61,102 nucleotides of DNA from Rhizopus sp. PT2906 (GCA_025529335.1 JAMYHX010000242.1:1-61102); one strand, 5' to 3'. Shown: positions 11,585-22,595, numbered from the stretch's first letter. The notes: a model not told the origin generated them from the sequence alone. A program made the numbers and translations.

Positions 11585-11950
11585 TCAACTTTCCAAATTG
11601 TGTCGAGCCATAAAACAATTTGTTTGTAACATCTTCTTCATTTTCCTTGAAAACGAAGGGTGGTCATCGTTTGTGATCATCTTGTATAATCCAGTTTTCA
11701 TAATATTCACTGATGCATTGGTGTCTCGGCTTCTTATAGTATATGCATGTTGACAACCAATGCAGTCAGGATTGACACACAATACTATGGGTTTACCTGC
11801 AGCATGAACGAAGAGAATTTTTAGCTTCTGAAAGACATCAACTGAGGCATACTTCAGTTTGCTCGCTACTGTCTTGAGCATCAAAAGATCGACGAGCATG
11901 TCTTTGTGGTGATTGAAGTTTAATTTAGTTATGTCGATGTTTTTAAACAC
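11585..11950 (-). pseudogene. Remnant resembling the C terminus of a TnpB/Fanzor-type nuclease
   Basis: This is an open frame of 121 codons without the front of a gene. It contains two cysteines in CVNPDCIGC followed by YTIRSRDTNASVNIMKTGLYK. The RDTNAS-NI motif after a Cys-rich knuckle is the pattern of the third RuvC motif of TnpB and the eukaryotic Fanzor proteins (RDxNAAxNI), where the Asp is catalytic. The order zinc knuckle then RDxNA fits that family. The minus-strand sequence upstream (to about 12200) has more protein-like pieces (SEEKYVWLNVDFFPGEKH) broken by stops. The first RuvC motif is not seen. It is probably a dead fragment. Alternatively it is part of a Mucorales-specific repeat protein that only mimics the motif. 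Confidence 0.45.
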
Positions 11951-12262
11951 ACCAGAGACTTCTGCAGCCTGATTACTACGTCTGCATTGTAACAGAATCT
12001 GCCGCCTTTGAACTGCCCATTTGGTTTAATTGTCTAGTCATTGATATGAGATGTTTTTCACCAGGAAAAAAATCAACATTCAGCCAGACGTATTTTTCTT
12101 CACTGATGGAATAATTAACAGCTTTTAAAAACGGCTAAGTTGTTGTACACTACTTTACTGTGTGTCAATTGTACTTTTCTTTTGTACAAAGCGAAACTAT
12201 AAAGAAAAAAGGAGCAATGCCGTCAGTAAATTTCTTTAACTTCTTCTGAAAAAAAAGCGTAT

Positions 12263-12641
12263 ACTTGGTGCACTCAAAAATAGACTAATGCTACGGGCGC
12301 TACCTCTACCCACTACCTATGATGTCGCCCAACAAAGCTATTCAATGTGTAGCGTCAAACTAAACATGACTTGATGAAGTTACCATCTTGGATTGATTCT
12401 TTTCAAGAACAAGAAGAAATAAAAAGAAATGTTGCTATTTCTTTATTTATTCTAATTTTATGTTGTTAGTTGGTCAAAAAGGACCACTTAGGTCACGTAT
12501 AATTATGATAAATTCGTATTTTATATCACAGAGAGTGAACTGGACAGCCTTAGGTTAGGCAGAGACTTTGGTAGTGTGAAGTTGTATAGTGACAACATAG
12601 GAAGCGGCCGTAGCATTGGCCTGTTTTTGAGTGCACCAAGT
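12263..12641. mobile_element. Non-autonomous TIR element (MITE-like), 379 bp
   Basis: The ends are a near-perfect inverted repeat of about 38 bp. The left end begins acttggtgcactcaaaaa and continues to gctacgggcgc. The reverse complement of the right end begins with the same 18 bases and continues to gctacggccgc, with about five mismatches overall. There is no open frame of note inside. A clean target-site duplication is not visible. A diverged relative lies at about 27495-27840. Confidence 0.65.
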
Positions 12642-12799
12642 GTTGCCTTTTTTTTTTACCACCTGCAAGCTTTCTTTTTTTTGGAGGGTGGAATGGGCTT
12701 TCTTAAACATATCTTAATAACACCTCTGGTCGATACAGCGCCCAAATAGTGAGGATACTGACTCTTGCAGTTAATACCTTGACATTGGCATTTGAACTT

Positions 12800-13473
12800 A
12801 TACTTGATCATGTTTGCGTACGCCTCAAGTTTACATGAAAGGCAGTTTCGTCAATGAATACACAGTTGGTCATGTAATCCATTTCAGTGCTGTACCATTT
12901 TTCGATCCAGTCCACTCGTGCTTGAATCTTTGCTGGACTGTTGCGCTCAATTGGCTCCAGATTAGCCTTTTTAAAGGAAAGCTCCCAAAGCCCTGCCATG
13001 TAATGATGAAGAGTTGCTTTGAGCAATTTTAGGTTTTCAAAGTACTCAGTCAGTTCCTTCGTCAATTGATCCATAGTGGCATAAGTGTATTCTTTGTTGT
13101 ACTCTGTTACAAAACCCTTCATGTCCTCATCAAGTTTTCCTTCAGGCTCAATAGCCTTTGGACGACCAAGAGGTTTGAATAAGGCGTCTTCTTTACCCTC
13201 TTTCCAAGCCTTATATCATCTTTGTACAGTACGCGATTCAAGTTTGAGTTTTAAAGCCACAGCTCTGACACTGTTCTTGAGATGGATATCAACCACATGG
13301 ACAGCCTTTGCTTTTATTTCGTCCTTAGCGCGATTGTGGTTTTTAATTCTTTCTTTTGCTTCAGCTTGTTTGGGTGTATCCTTGCTACTGTTAACTTCAG
13401 AGAAAGGAAAATCTTCAATGTCCTCCATATCTTGATCGCAACTTTTTTCTACGTTCTTATTCTTAGTCCACAT
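12800..13473 (-). pseudogene. N-terminal half of an IS630/Tc1-like DDE transposase, broken
   Basis: The minus strand reads as the front of an IS630/Tc1-type transposase. An acidic leader is followed by a helix-turn-helix region (NSVRAVALKLKLESRTVQR), then KAWKEGKEDALFKPLGRP, a second helical region, and the first catalytic block NCVFIDETAFHVNLRR, where FIDE supplies the first Asp. An in-frame TGA replaces what is probably a Trp codon right after ESRTVQR (13216-13218), and the frame ends soon after the FIDE block. Beyond it (12720-12810, minus) an unrelated-looking Cys-rich phrase (YKFKCQCQGINC) follows. The rest of the catalytic domain is missing on this strand. Confidence 0.7.
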
Positions 13474-13489
13474 AAGAATCTTTATAGAA

Positions 13490-13731
13490 TCTGGAATCTT
13501 AAACGCAAATCACTATATACCTTTTTTCCTTATTCGTCTGAGCTTAATCCTATCGAGATGGTTTGGAAAGTGTAGAAGGACCGAGTCAGAAGAAGTGAAT
13601 TGACAAATCCAGAAACACTTTCTTCAAGAGTAACTGAAGACAGCGGGGCTGTTTCTGTTGAACATATACAAAATTTCATCCAACACTCGATCGATGTGTC
13701 CCTAAAAGGCTTGAATAAAGAATATTTGTAA
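13490..13731 (+). pseudogene. C-terminal part of an IS630/Tc1-like transposase, opposite strand
   Basis: The plus strand encodes PYSSELNPIEMVWKV, the block holding the last catalytic Glu of Tc1/IS630 transposases (consensus PYSPxLNPIExxW). After one in-frame TAG come KDRVRRSEL and a tail EHIQNFIQHSIDVSLKG. It sits head to head with the N-terminal half on the minus strand, so the two cannot form one gene. Either a segment was inverted inside one element or two elements collided. Confidence 0.7.
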
Positions 13732-13851
13732 TCGTTGGGAAATTTAACCTCAAAAAAGTGGACGGTGTTTTCAATTAATAATCATACATTTCATATTTCT
13801 CCCTTTCTTTCCCTTTTTTTCCCTTTTCTTTCCTTTTTCTTTCTTACTTTA

Positions 13852-16201
13852 ATGAATAAAGACAGACAATCGATAGAAGAAGTGTATTCATTAAGAGGTT
13901 TATATTCAATAGGTTTAAAATGGGAAAATCCAGCATCTGAAATAAGCATACACTTTAGAAACACACCATGATTCATCATCGTCCCTACCAGAAGATGGCA
14001 CATTCTATAAACATTTTACTGTAAGGTTCATGAGGAGAGATGTTAAACAAAAGAACCAACATCATTGTTTAGCTTCGATCTGTTCTATGTGGTCTAATCA
14101 TTGGCACGCTGATGTGCTTTTCCAATATGTATTTTGGTCTTCAAACTGGTTGGATATCGATGATGTCACTTCAATCTTCATTGTTAGGTTTTGCGTTATT
14201 TAAGCCTTTCCAGCATGGATTGAAGCACAAGTTTGGCCCTATTGAAAACGTTGTCCTACAAACAACTGCTGTGGCAACGGCAACCATGCCCTTGGCTGCA
14301 GGTACACACAAACATATACATATATATGATAACAAGACACCAACATCCACATTCCAGGCTTTGTAGGCGTCATACCCGCCATGGAGCTCATGACACCTAA
14401 TGATAACCCCAGAGGCGCAGTTGTCTTGAATTGCGGTCAATTGATTTTATGGTCATTGGCAGTTGCCTTTTTTGGAGTGTTTTTTGCGATTCCTCTTAGG
14501 AAACAAACGATTATCCGAGAAAAATTAAGGTTTCCTTCTGGAACCGCGACAGCACAGATGATCAGCTTACTTCATGAGCAACCAGACCCGACAGCAACAA
14601 CTGTTCGACAGAGAGTAAGGGCTGGTGGTGGAGAGCGTCAACGGCTGCTTGATGATCAAGACTCATCATCATATGCGTCTACTCGATCTTCCGACGAATC
14701 GGTTAGAGAAGTAACAGCACCCAAGGAAGATTTTGAGCGCGTGTGGGCGTTGAAGCTCCGTGGTTTATTTGCCTCCTTTTCGATCTCTTCTCTTTACACG
14801 CTCTCAACCTACTTCTTCCCCATCATCAGCGCCTTACCCATCTTCAACTGGCTGACATTCAACATGATCGATTTCCAAGCTTGGGAATGGTATTTCACAC
14901 CGAGCTTTAGTTATATCGGCCAAGGCATCATCATGGGCTTACCCACAACCTTATCCATGCTTCTCGGCTGCGTTGTGGGTTGGGGCATTCTGTCACCCTT
15001 GGCTCATCATGCCGGATGGGCACCTGGTCCTGTAGATGATTGGAAGAATGGATCCAAGGGCTGGATTCTCTGGATATCGTTGGGTGTCATGATTGCTGAA
15101 TCATGCGTCTCTCTTTTGGTTGTGCTCATGCGAGCTATTGTTAAGACATACCGTCATCAACAAGTCAGGCAAGAAGAAGAACAAACTGTGGTCGAACAAG
15201 ATGAGGTAGACGCGCCTCCTGAGGAACAAGTACCGCATATAGTCACTATTCTTGGCCTTATCTTGTCGACTCTGTCATGCATCTATCTCGTGAACGTTGT
15301 GTTTGGCCCAGATGTGCTGCCTAAAACCATGACTCTTTTTGGCTGTCGCGGTTGCCATGTTTCTCAGTATCCTTGGCGTTCGTGCATTAGGTGAAACAGA
15401 CTTGAATCCTGTGAGTGGTATCGGTAAGATTAGCCAAGTCTTTTTCGCAGGCGTGATGCCTGGTAGTATTCTGGCTAATTTGATTGCTGGGGGTATTGCC
15501 GAAGCTGGAGCTCAACAAGCAGGTAAATTAATAAATATGGTAAATGAGATGATGTATTTAACATTCCTTTTTATGTATAGGTGACCTGATGCAGGATTTG
15601 AAAACAGGTCATTTACTTGGTGCCTCACCCAAAGCCCAATTTTATGGACAAATGATTGGCTCGTTTGCTAGTGTTTTTATTGCTTCAGGTTTGAGAGGAA
15701 CTGTGTCTTTAGATGATATACTGACCCATTCATCTAGGCGCTTATCTACTTTACCGCACTGTCTACACCATTCCTGGCCCAGAATTCCCTGTGCCAACTG
15801 CACAGGTATGGTTAGACATGTCACGACTTGTCAACGGACACCCTCTACCGCCTCATGTATCCGAGTTTGTCTATGCTTTCGCACTCCTTTTCACTATCTT
15901 TGTTCTCCTCAAGGAACTTTATCCGTCCAAGACAAGATTCGTGCCACAAGGCATTGCGTTTGCTATTGGTATGTACAATCCACCCAATTTTACACTCGCT
16001 CGTGTTATCGGAGGATTGGCTGTCTATTACTGGAACAAGGCCTGTGATGCACCTGGTGATAATGTATCCTGGATAGAGCCTTATCGATCTGTTGCTGGTA
16101 AAGTGTTCATTGTGGTCATTGCCAGTGGCTTTGTTCTAGGCGAAGGAACATTTGCAATACTCAATATGACCATGCGTGCATTAAATGTCCCTCATTTTTA
16201 G
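13852..16201 (+). CDS. Oligopeptide transporter (OPT family), frameshifted
   Basis: This is a polytopic OPT-family carrier. Family members move small peptides, glutathione or metal chelates with protons. Typical signatures are GTLMCFSNMYFGLQTGW, LRFPSGTATA, LGVRALGETDLNPVSGIGK and MYNPPNFTLARVIGG. Exons rebuilt: 13852-13912, then from about 13959 (removing the intron joins YSIE to THHDSSSS), and a join giving HFT-LRSVLCG near 14030/14080. Further introns lie at about 14300-14356, 15522-15581 and 15688-15738. A long cytosolic loop (about 14620-14730) is Arg/Ser-rich. Between PDVLPKTMTL and AVAVAMFLS there is one T too many in a T5 run (15336-15340), shifting the frame with no plausible intron. 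If that is real the protein is cut. If it is a base-call error the gene is whole. Confidence 0.85.
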
Positions 16202-16408
16202 AATATGTAAATATACATTATACATTATATACTCTTATAAATATATACTCTTTTATATAAATAAATAATATTGACTTGATAAGAAAATATACTACTGACT
16301 TTATTGTAATTTGATAATGGCGCTGCTTCACCCTCTGGGGGGTTAATAGTATATGCAGTTTCAAAGGAATAGCAGGAAATTGATCTATAAAACCCTCTTG
16401 TTATTCTA

Positions 16409-17690
16409 TTAACCCATTTTGTGCGATATTGAGAGGATAAATATCAAAATTCCAAAAAAGGAAAAATTCGTTAGATTGTTGACTATTTTGTTGCAAAGTA
16501 TTCGATTTACCTGAAGAAACACCACTCTCAGTTGGGCGAGTAAACCCAAGAAGTTTGGCCCAGAAGTATCTTCTTGTACTCCATCACTGTTGTCAAATTT
16601 CTCCTTCCAGAATTGAATATCGGGAAATACCAATACTTGCAAATGTTTGGGAGGGATGACAACAGCACGGGACAAAAAATAGCTCCCTTGATGAGGAGGA
16701 AATCCAGCCAAACCCTTCATTAATTCCACCGGTAGGCTAGAAATGTAGCAGCCTACCATAGGATCTGTGCCCCACCTACTGACCATCTTTTGCTGGTCGT
16801 TTGAAACATTCTCTTGAGCAATCATATTCAGCGCACTCTTGCGGTTAGCATGAGTTGTCTTGGAAAAATGAATACCAACACGTTTAAAAACATCGATATA
16901 CATTTTATGCTGAGCTCTGTAAGTAATTGGCGTAAATCTATCATCTCCCTTGAAAACCATAGTTTCGTACCAATTTTTACGGCGAGTGAAATCAGGGAAA
17001 GGCTCGTTCTCGAAATGAAGTCTTAAAAAAAGGTTCATCCCAAGCGCTGTTTGGCTACGACAAAGCATGACATGACTGATCAAAAAGCAGAGTTTGTCTC
17101 TGCATCCAAGATGATTATTCCTCTCAGTCAAGAAATAGCCACTAACTTTTTTCCAACTCTTGTTTGGTGTAGCCGTCATTCAATGTATTTTTTCCTCGAT
17201 CTTCAAAAAATTTGCCTCTTACTCTTGACCTTTTCTTTTTCGAGAGTATCCAGAAAAGTCCTAACGAGGGGTCCTCTTGCTGGGCCATGGGGGTTAAACC
17301 AAGTGCCTTTTGCTTGCTATACATGTCTGCAATAGCTTTGACATAGACAAATACTGACTCTCGGCCTAGAACAATAGGGATACCATCTGGATTTCTTCTA
17401 AACTTTTGGTCAGTGACGATCTCTCCATCATCGAATCTTTGTTCAAGGCACCATTTCTATATTTAAACAACATAATTAGATTTTCAAACCTTTTCTTTAT
17501 TATTATTTTCTAGAATTACCTTCCACTCTTCTTGCTTGGCTGAATATGCCTTAATAGTGTTCACAGGTCGATGAGTCGTATTTAGAGCAATAATCATTTG
17601 GTTACTATAGTACATAGCTGAATTGTTGTCAATCATGCGCTGAGCACCTTCATCATTAACAATAAGACGATTGTTTATTTGGTCATTCAT
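16409..17690 (-). pseudogene. Ndc10/Crypton-like tyrosine-recombinase-fold protein, frameshifted
   Basis: The minus strand encodes a protein of the Ndc10 domain II/Crypton recombinase type, common in Mucorales genomes. Exon 1 (17690 to about 17520) starts MNDQINNRL and holds NTIKAYSAKQEEWK. The next block has KWCLEQRF and IPIVLGRESVFVYVKAI. The core has LCRSQTALGMNL, then YRAQHKMYIDVFKRVGIHFSKTTH, QQKMVSRWGTDPMVGCYI and PPKHLQVLVFPD. These match the fold in which a catalytic Arg and H-x-x-R surround the active Tyr (here THANRK and the GCY that follows). A run of six A (coding strand, near 17153) shifts the frame between GYTKQELEK and VSGYFLTE. With five A the frame is open. The C terminus after LAQLRVVFLQ is uncertain. 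It is either a decaying mobile gene or a base-call error. Confidence 0.65.
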
Positions 17691-18478
17691 GTTAAACTAG
17701 AGTATCAATACATTATTTAGAAATACTAAAAAGAGAAAATATAGCATAAGGATAGCTTCAAAGAGATTTGATATTGAATTAAAAGTAAAAAGTGTACCTC
17801 TCTCTTTTATAGCTTTTTCCAAGCCTTGAGGCCTTGATTTTGTTAATTACTATATTAAGAAAATATGCTAAATCTCATCTTATTGGATAAACTGTCTTCT
17901 AAATGTTATGAGTTACAGATGAGTCTTTGTAGGTTATTACAACGGTAATTTTTAAGGTATTTTTTGTTTTTAAGCTGACAGACTAAATAACACTCTGATT
18001 CAAAAATACCCGTCGAAATTCAAAACTCCTTGGCAGATTTCCTTTTTGAAAGAGTCTTTTTGTGCAATATTATTAAACACTGTGCATTAACAAAGCGAAT
18101 AGGTGCGAACTCATCATCATATACTGAAATAATGCGAGTGGGTCAGATTGTCCGCACAACCAAAATTTAAACCAAACTCCGATAAAAATACCAGCCGGAC
18201 GTAGTGTGCAGTGAGTGCAGCAGTGCAGCAGTACAGCAATGTGTGTGGGCTGGAAGCGAAAATACACACAAAAATGCAAAGCCAGCTAATAACATGAATC
18301 TTTCCTTTTCACCTTAGGTAAAGTAATGACCCATCCCCCCCTACCAGAAGAAAAGCAAAAGAAAGAAAGAGAAAAGAAGATGGATGGATGGATGGATAAA
18401 GATGTGAATGGATAGGGGGGAAAACAAGTTATTGGAGACATGAAAAACTAAACCATTATTTTTTGACATGTAGCCATC
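17691..18478. other. Intergenic, upstream of RPS16
   Basis: No gene is seen. It contains a GCAG/CAG-rich patch (18205-18245), a GATG tetranucleotide repeat (18378-18398), and a short RPS16 leader that ends in TAGCCATC before the ATG. Confidence 0.5.
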
Positions 18479-19111
18479 ATGGAAGCTGTTCAAACATTTG
18501 GTCGTAAGGTAAATTTGGAATTCTCTCAACATTGAAGACAATATTCTATTTTTGGTTGATTGGATTGAGAAAGGAGAAGCATTAGTACAATATACAATCT
18601 ATGAAAGAGAAAGAAAGAGGAACAGACACCATTGTGAACACTATGTTTTTTTCTTTTCGAATCCACATCAACCACAAATAGATTTAACGTAAAGAACTTC
18701 ATTAACAGTACTCAATAGAAAACTGCCACTGCTGTTGCTCACTGCAAGCGTGGACGCGGTCTCATCCGTATCAACGGTTCTCCTCTTGAACTCCTTGAAC
18801 CCGAGATCTTAAAGTTCAAGGTCTACGAAGTTATCCTTCTTTTGGGTGAAGAACGTTTCGCCAACGTTGACATCAGAATCCGCACTCATGGTGGTGGTCA
18901 CGTCTCTCAAGTTTATGCTATCCGTCAGGCTCTTGCTAAGGCTATTGTTGCCTTCTACCAAAAGTACGTTGATGAAGCTGCCAAGAAGGAAATCAAGGAA
19001 ATCCTTGTTCAATACGACCGTACTCTTCTTGTTGCCGATCCTCGTCGTTGTGAACCCAAGAAGTTCGCTGGTCCTGGTGCTCGTGCCCGTTACCAAAAGT
19101 CTTACCGTTAA
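18479..19111 (+). CDS. RPS16: 40S ribosomal protein S16 (uS9)
   Basis: uS9 sits in the head of the small subunit, and its C-terminal tail reaches the P-site tRNA. The protein is 140 residues from two exons. The first (18479-18508) encodes only MEAVQTFGRK, and the second is 18719-19111. Landmarks are AVAHCKRGRGLIRING, DIRIRTHGGGHVSQ, AIRQALAKAI, and the invariant tail GARARYQKSYR. The 210-nt intron is the longest in a clearly solved gene of this window. Introns near the start of ribosomal protein genes are common and sometimes host snoRNAs. I looked for box C/D signals and saw no convincing pair. The codon choice (GTT, CTC/CTT, AAG, CGT) is that of a highly expressed gene. Confidence 0.97.
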
Positions 19112-20433
19112 GCGGACTGGTTGTTTTAATAAAACTATATTTTGCTCAACTACTGAAATCTCTTTGTCACGTGTGTGTATGTTTATAAGAGAGATTTCTT
19201 TTAGATAGTCTATTGATATTCATTATTCGCATACCATTTAAAACCAATAGCAATTACACTTTAGTTGACTATCAATCCTTTATTATTAAAAAGGCAATAA
19301 ATTCTGTCTTTTTGAGAGAAGATAAATGTGGTCAACACTTATAAGCAACATGTAACTGAAAAAGTTGTTAGAGAACTTGTTTAAATAGCCTGATCTTGAC
19401 TTTTCTTTTTCTTTTCTTCTTTGGACCAAAAAGAAAGGCCAGCTATTCCCCAGCTAACCCTAAGGTATGTTATATTCTTTACTCTTGTAAGAAACTGTAT
19501 GTAGTATTATAGATCATAAAATCGAACCAGTACCGGTGCTAGCTGGGGGTAGTTTGGTTCTTACCAAACCTTGGTCCCATCCGCTATTTCAACCCCTTCT
19601 GCTCCTTTGGCCACCCTCTCTTGTTCTCTCTCTCTCTTCCTTGCACTTCTCTTTCCTCGCCGCCTTCTCCAGGCCAGTTATGGCTGGCTCATTATAGTAT
19701 ACGTCAGATAAGATGTTAATAATCTCTTTATAGTTTTACTCACTTTTCTTGCTTCTCTTTTTTTCTCTTATAAATCCTCTTCTTTATAATGTAAGTATTT
19801 AATATCAATGTAGTAGCTGATTTACCAATCATTTCTTAATTCATTCGTTTGCTTCTGATGAGCTCTTTTATTATTATTTGTTGTATGAAATTATCATTTT
19901 TTAAGTGTGCGAATAATTTGTGAATAAAGTGTAATGTATTGATAGTATTAATAAGTGATCCTTTATATTCACATAGGAAAGTGTTTGGATGCATAGTACG
20001 CTTAGTATGCACTCATAGCTTTTTCATATGAACATCCCATTTACACAAGTATGTCAAAGGTGGTCTAGATAGGGTTGCAGCTGTCACGCAAAGTGTCGGA
20101 ATAAAAAGAATCACAGATAGTAAATTCACTAATGCAGACTAAAGGAAGAAATAAAAAGCATCGATGTCAAGTAACATCAAGTGGAAGAAAAATAGGCATC
20201 AAGAATATTCTTTCACAAAACAAACAAGTCGCACAGAGTTTTATCCCGTATCAAATACTTGTCCTTGGCGGGGTCACAGTGTTTAAATGAAGAGCAGGGT
20301 CAAAAATTTCCTTTAATAGAATCTCCGCTAGGATTTTATTGATTTTTGTTCTTTTTTCTTTCTTTCTCTCTTCTTTCCTGTTTTTTTTTCTCTCTTTTTT
20401 TATTTTTGACAACTTTTTAACTAGTACTAAACA
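19112..20433. other. Long intergenic region upstream of the 14-3-3 gene
   Basis: No gene is recognised in 1.3 kb. There are CT-rich tracts at about 19625-19650 and 20355-20400 (the 14-3-3 leader) and an interrupted inverted repeat at 19439-19557. The length suggests a sizeable promoter for the 14-3-3 gene or an unrecognised non-coding transcript. Confidence 0.45.
19439..19557. repeat. Imperfect inverted repeat
   Basis: The left arm ccagctattccccagctaac (19439-19458) is nearly the reverse complement of the right arm gctagctgggggtagtttgg (19538-19557). About 79 bases of loop separate them. It could be the stem of a structured RNA or the trace of a small element. Confidence 0.4.
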
Positions 20434-21538
20434 ATGTCTACCGTACGTGTTCTTTTTATTTGCTTGTTATATATAACACCACTTTGCTCATCTTGACGTC
20501 GTGTCTTTATTTTATATAGGAGCGTGAAAATAATGTTTATATGGCTAAGCTCGCTGAACAAGCCGAGCGATATGACGGTAATATATAGAGAGAAAAAAAG
20601 GAAAAAATGGCGTATTTATATAGTATAATAGAAATGGTCACATTCACAAAGGATGTCGCAAAGGTAAGCAAAAAGAGACGAAAGAGAGAGTGTGTGTATG
20701 TGTGGCGATGGGGGCAACAACGTGATATTTTGATTATCCGATTCCTTTATTTACACATTATTTTCATATTCAGATGGGTGTTGATTTAACTATTGAAGAA
20801 CGAAACCTTTTGTCTGTTGCCTACAAAAACGTGATTGGTGCTCGTCGTGCTTCTTGGAGAATCGTTTCTTCTATTGAACAAAAGGAGGAAAGCAAGGGTA
20901 ATCATGCTCAAGTTGAAAAGATCAAGGCTTATCGTCAAAAGATTGAGTCTGAACTTCAAGAAGTTTGCAATGACATCTTGTCCGTCTTGAACGACAACTT
21001 AATCCCTCATGCTCAAGGTGGTGAATCCAAAGTGTTTTATTACAAGATGTAAGTGTATATATGGTATATTATACTTTATTAACCTTCTCGTAGGATGGGT
21101 GATTATCACCGTTATCTTGCTGAATTCCTCACCAATGATGCTCGTAAAGAATCTGCCACCAAGGCTCATGAAGCTTACAAGACGGCTACAGAGATTGCTC
21201 AAACCGAATTAGCTCCCACCAACTCCATTCGTTTGGGCCTTGCCTTGAACTTTTCCGTCTTTTACTACGAAATTCTCAACTCCCCTGATCGTGCCTGTCA
21301 CCTCGCTAAGCAAGCCTTTGATGATGCTATTGCTGAATTAGATACTCTTTCTGAAGAGTCTTACAAGGATTCAACCCTTATTATGCAACTGCTAAGAGAT
21401 AACCTCACCTTGTGGACTTCTGATTTACAAGAAGGTAAATAGTAAATTATTAAATATGCAAACAAGATTGACTTATTCAATACAGACGCTGACAAGACAG
21501 ATGAAAATAAGGCTGAACCTGTTGATGAATCCAAATAA
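20434..21538 (+). CDS. BMH1: 14-3-3 protein
   Basis: This is a phosphoserine/threonine-binding adaptor that acts as a dimer in signalling, cell-cycle and stress control. Coding begins with a 9-nt first exon (Met-Ser-Thr, 20434-20442), then ERENNVYMAKLAEQAERYDE. A micro-exon from about 20632 follows (MVTFTKDVAK), then MGVDLTIEERNLLSVAYKN and VIGARRASWRIVSSIEQKE, the latter with the conserved basic groove residues. YRQKIE comes next, then DYHRYLAEF, the second signature YKDSTLIMQLLRDNLTLW, and an acidic tail. Introns fall at 20443-20520, about 20580-20631, 20665-20773, about 21050-21094 and 21435-21485. Length is about 255 residues, normal for the family. Only one copy is in the window; fungi often have two. 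Confidence 0.95.
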
Positions 21539-21689
21539 ACTTTTTATTAGTTCATCTCTCTCTTTCTTTCCTCCTCCTCTCCCTCTTCTTCCCCTTTTAC
21601 ACCCCTTTTTTCTTTATTATAAACGCCCGAAACTACACCCTTTTTTATAATTTTAAATAAAAATTATATACAACAAAAAAACATGTTTA

Positions 21690-22595
21690 TTAAGTGTAAT
21701 AGGGGTGAAGGATACTGTTTTGGTGACACTTAGTGATGGGCGAATAAAGCATGTCAGTTTGTTGCAAATCAATTAGCGGTAAATCAAAAGGACGTGGAAG
21801 ACTTATTCGCTTTCTATGGTTGCTATGGCTACTATCATTATTGTCATCACTACTACTGCTACTGCTTATACTACGTTTTCTTAAACAGACTAATAAAAGA
21901 AAATGAGTTTGATTGATTGAAGAAAAGAGAAACTATTTACGTTCGTCATTTTGCATCCGGGTCTTTGCTTGAATGACACTTGCAGACAATAATAAGCTAT
22001 GATTAGAATAGCCTTGAAGATGAGGCATCAAATCAGGCGATATTCGTATATTACTAAACAAAGGACTAGTTGAAGGTGTAGGCAAGACGTGATTAAGAAC
22101 ATCATCCTTATTATAATAACTGACGATATGCAGAAAATTGCCATTGACGGGCATACGAATCGTTTTTTTGATCAATCCATTTTCTTTAAAGTTATATGGT
22201 GTGTTTGACGCTGTCAGTGATCCAATCAACGCTCGTTCACGTTGATCGATTGCTAATCCATTCGATGGCGCTAGACTTTTTCTTTGCTCTCTATTTACTA
22301 ACTCTCTATATACCAAAAAATTGCCTAATATTCTGGATGGACTCCAAAGTAAACCATCTGTCCACCGTTTGATGCCTACGAAAAGAAAAGTTAGATTGCT
22401 AACCATTTACCTTAAAGTTTTACCTGTCTCTGTTTCATTAAATACGATGATAGTGCCTGATTTAATCACATTACGCTCACTGTCAAATAATCTTCTTCTT
22501 ACTGTAGGCAATAGCCCACTTCGACACGCTTCGATTATAAGTAGCGTATCTGTTGTGTTTTCTATGAATCCGTGAAATGTTGCTGTAAATGGCAT
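21690..22595 (-). CDS. WOPR (Gti1/Pac2) family transcription regulator
   Basis: WOPR proteins are fungal DNA-binding master regulators of morphological switching and conjugation (Wor1, Ryp1, Gti1, Pac2). The first WOPR half lies in exon 1: ATFHGFIENTTDTLLIIEACR, RRRLFDSERNVIKSGTIIVF. The second starts exon 2: GIKRWTDGLLWSPSRILGNFLVYREL, the signature block that inserts in the minor groove. The second half of the domain follows with GLIKKTIRMPVNGNFLHIVSYY. The C terminus is short, with a Ser-run followed by RKRISLPRPFDLPL. At about 260 residues it is compact beside Wor1-type proteins with long tails. The introns are at about 22380-22424 and 21895-21940. A long empty region of 1.3 kb lies upstream, as is common for regulators. 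Confidence 0.92.

Noticed and set aside
18073..18279. Minus-strand frame next to CAG-rich repeats
   Set aside because: Composition follows the simple repeat; no domain and no splice partners.
18509..18718. snoRNA inside the RPS16 intron
   Set aside because: The intron is long enough, but no convincing box C and box D pair was found.
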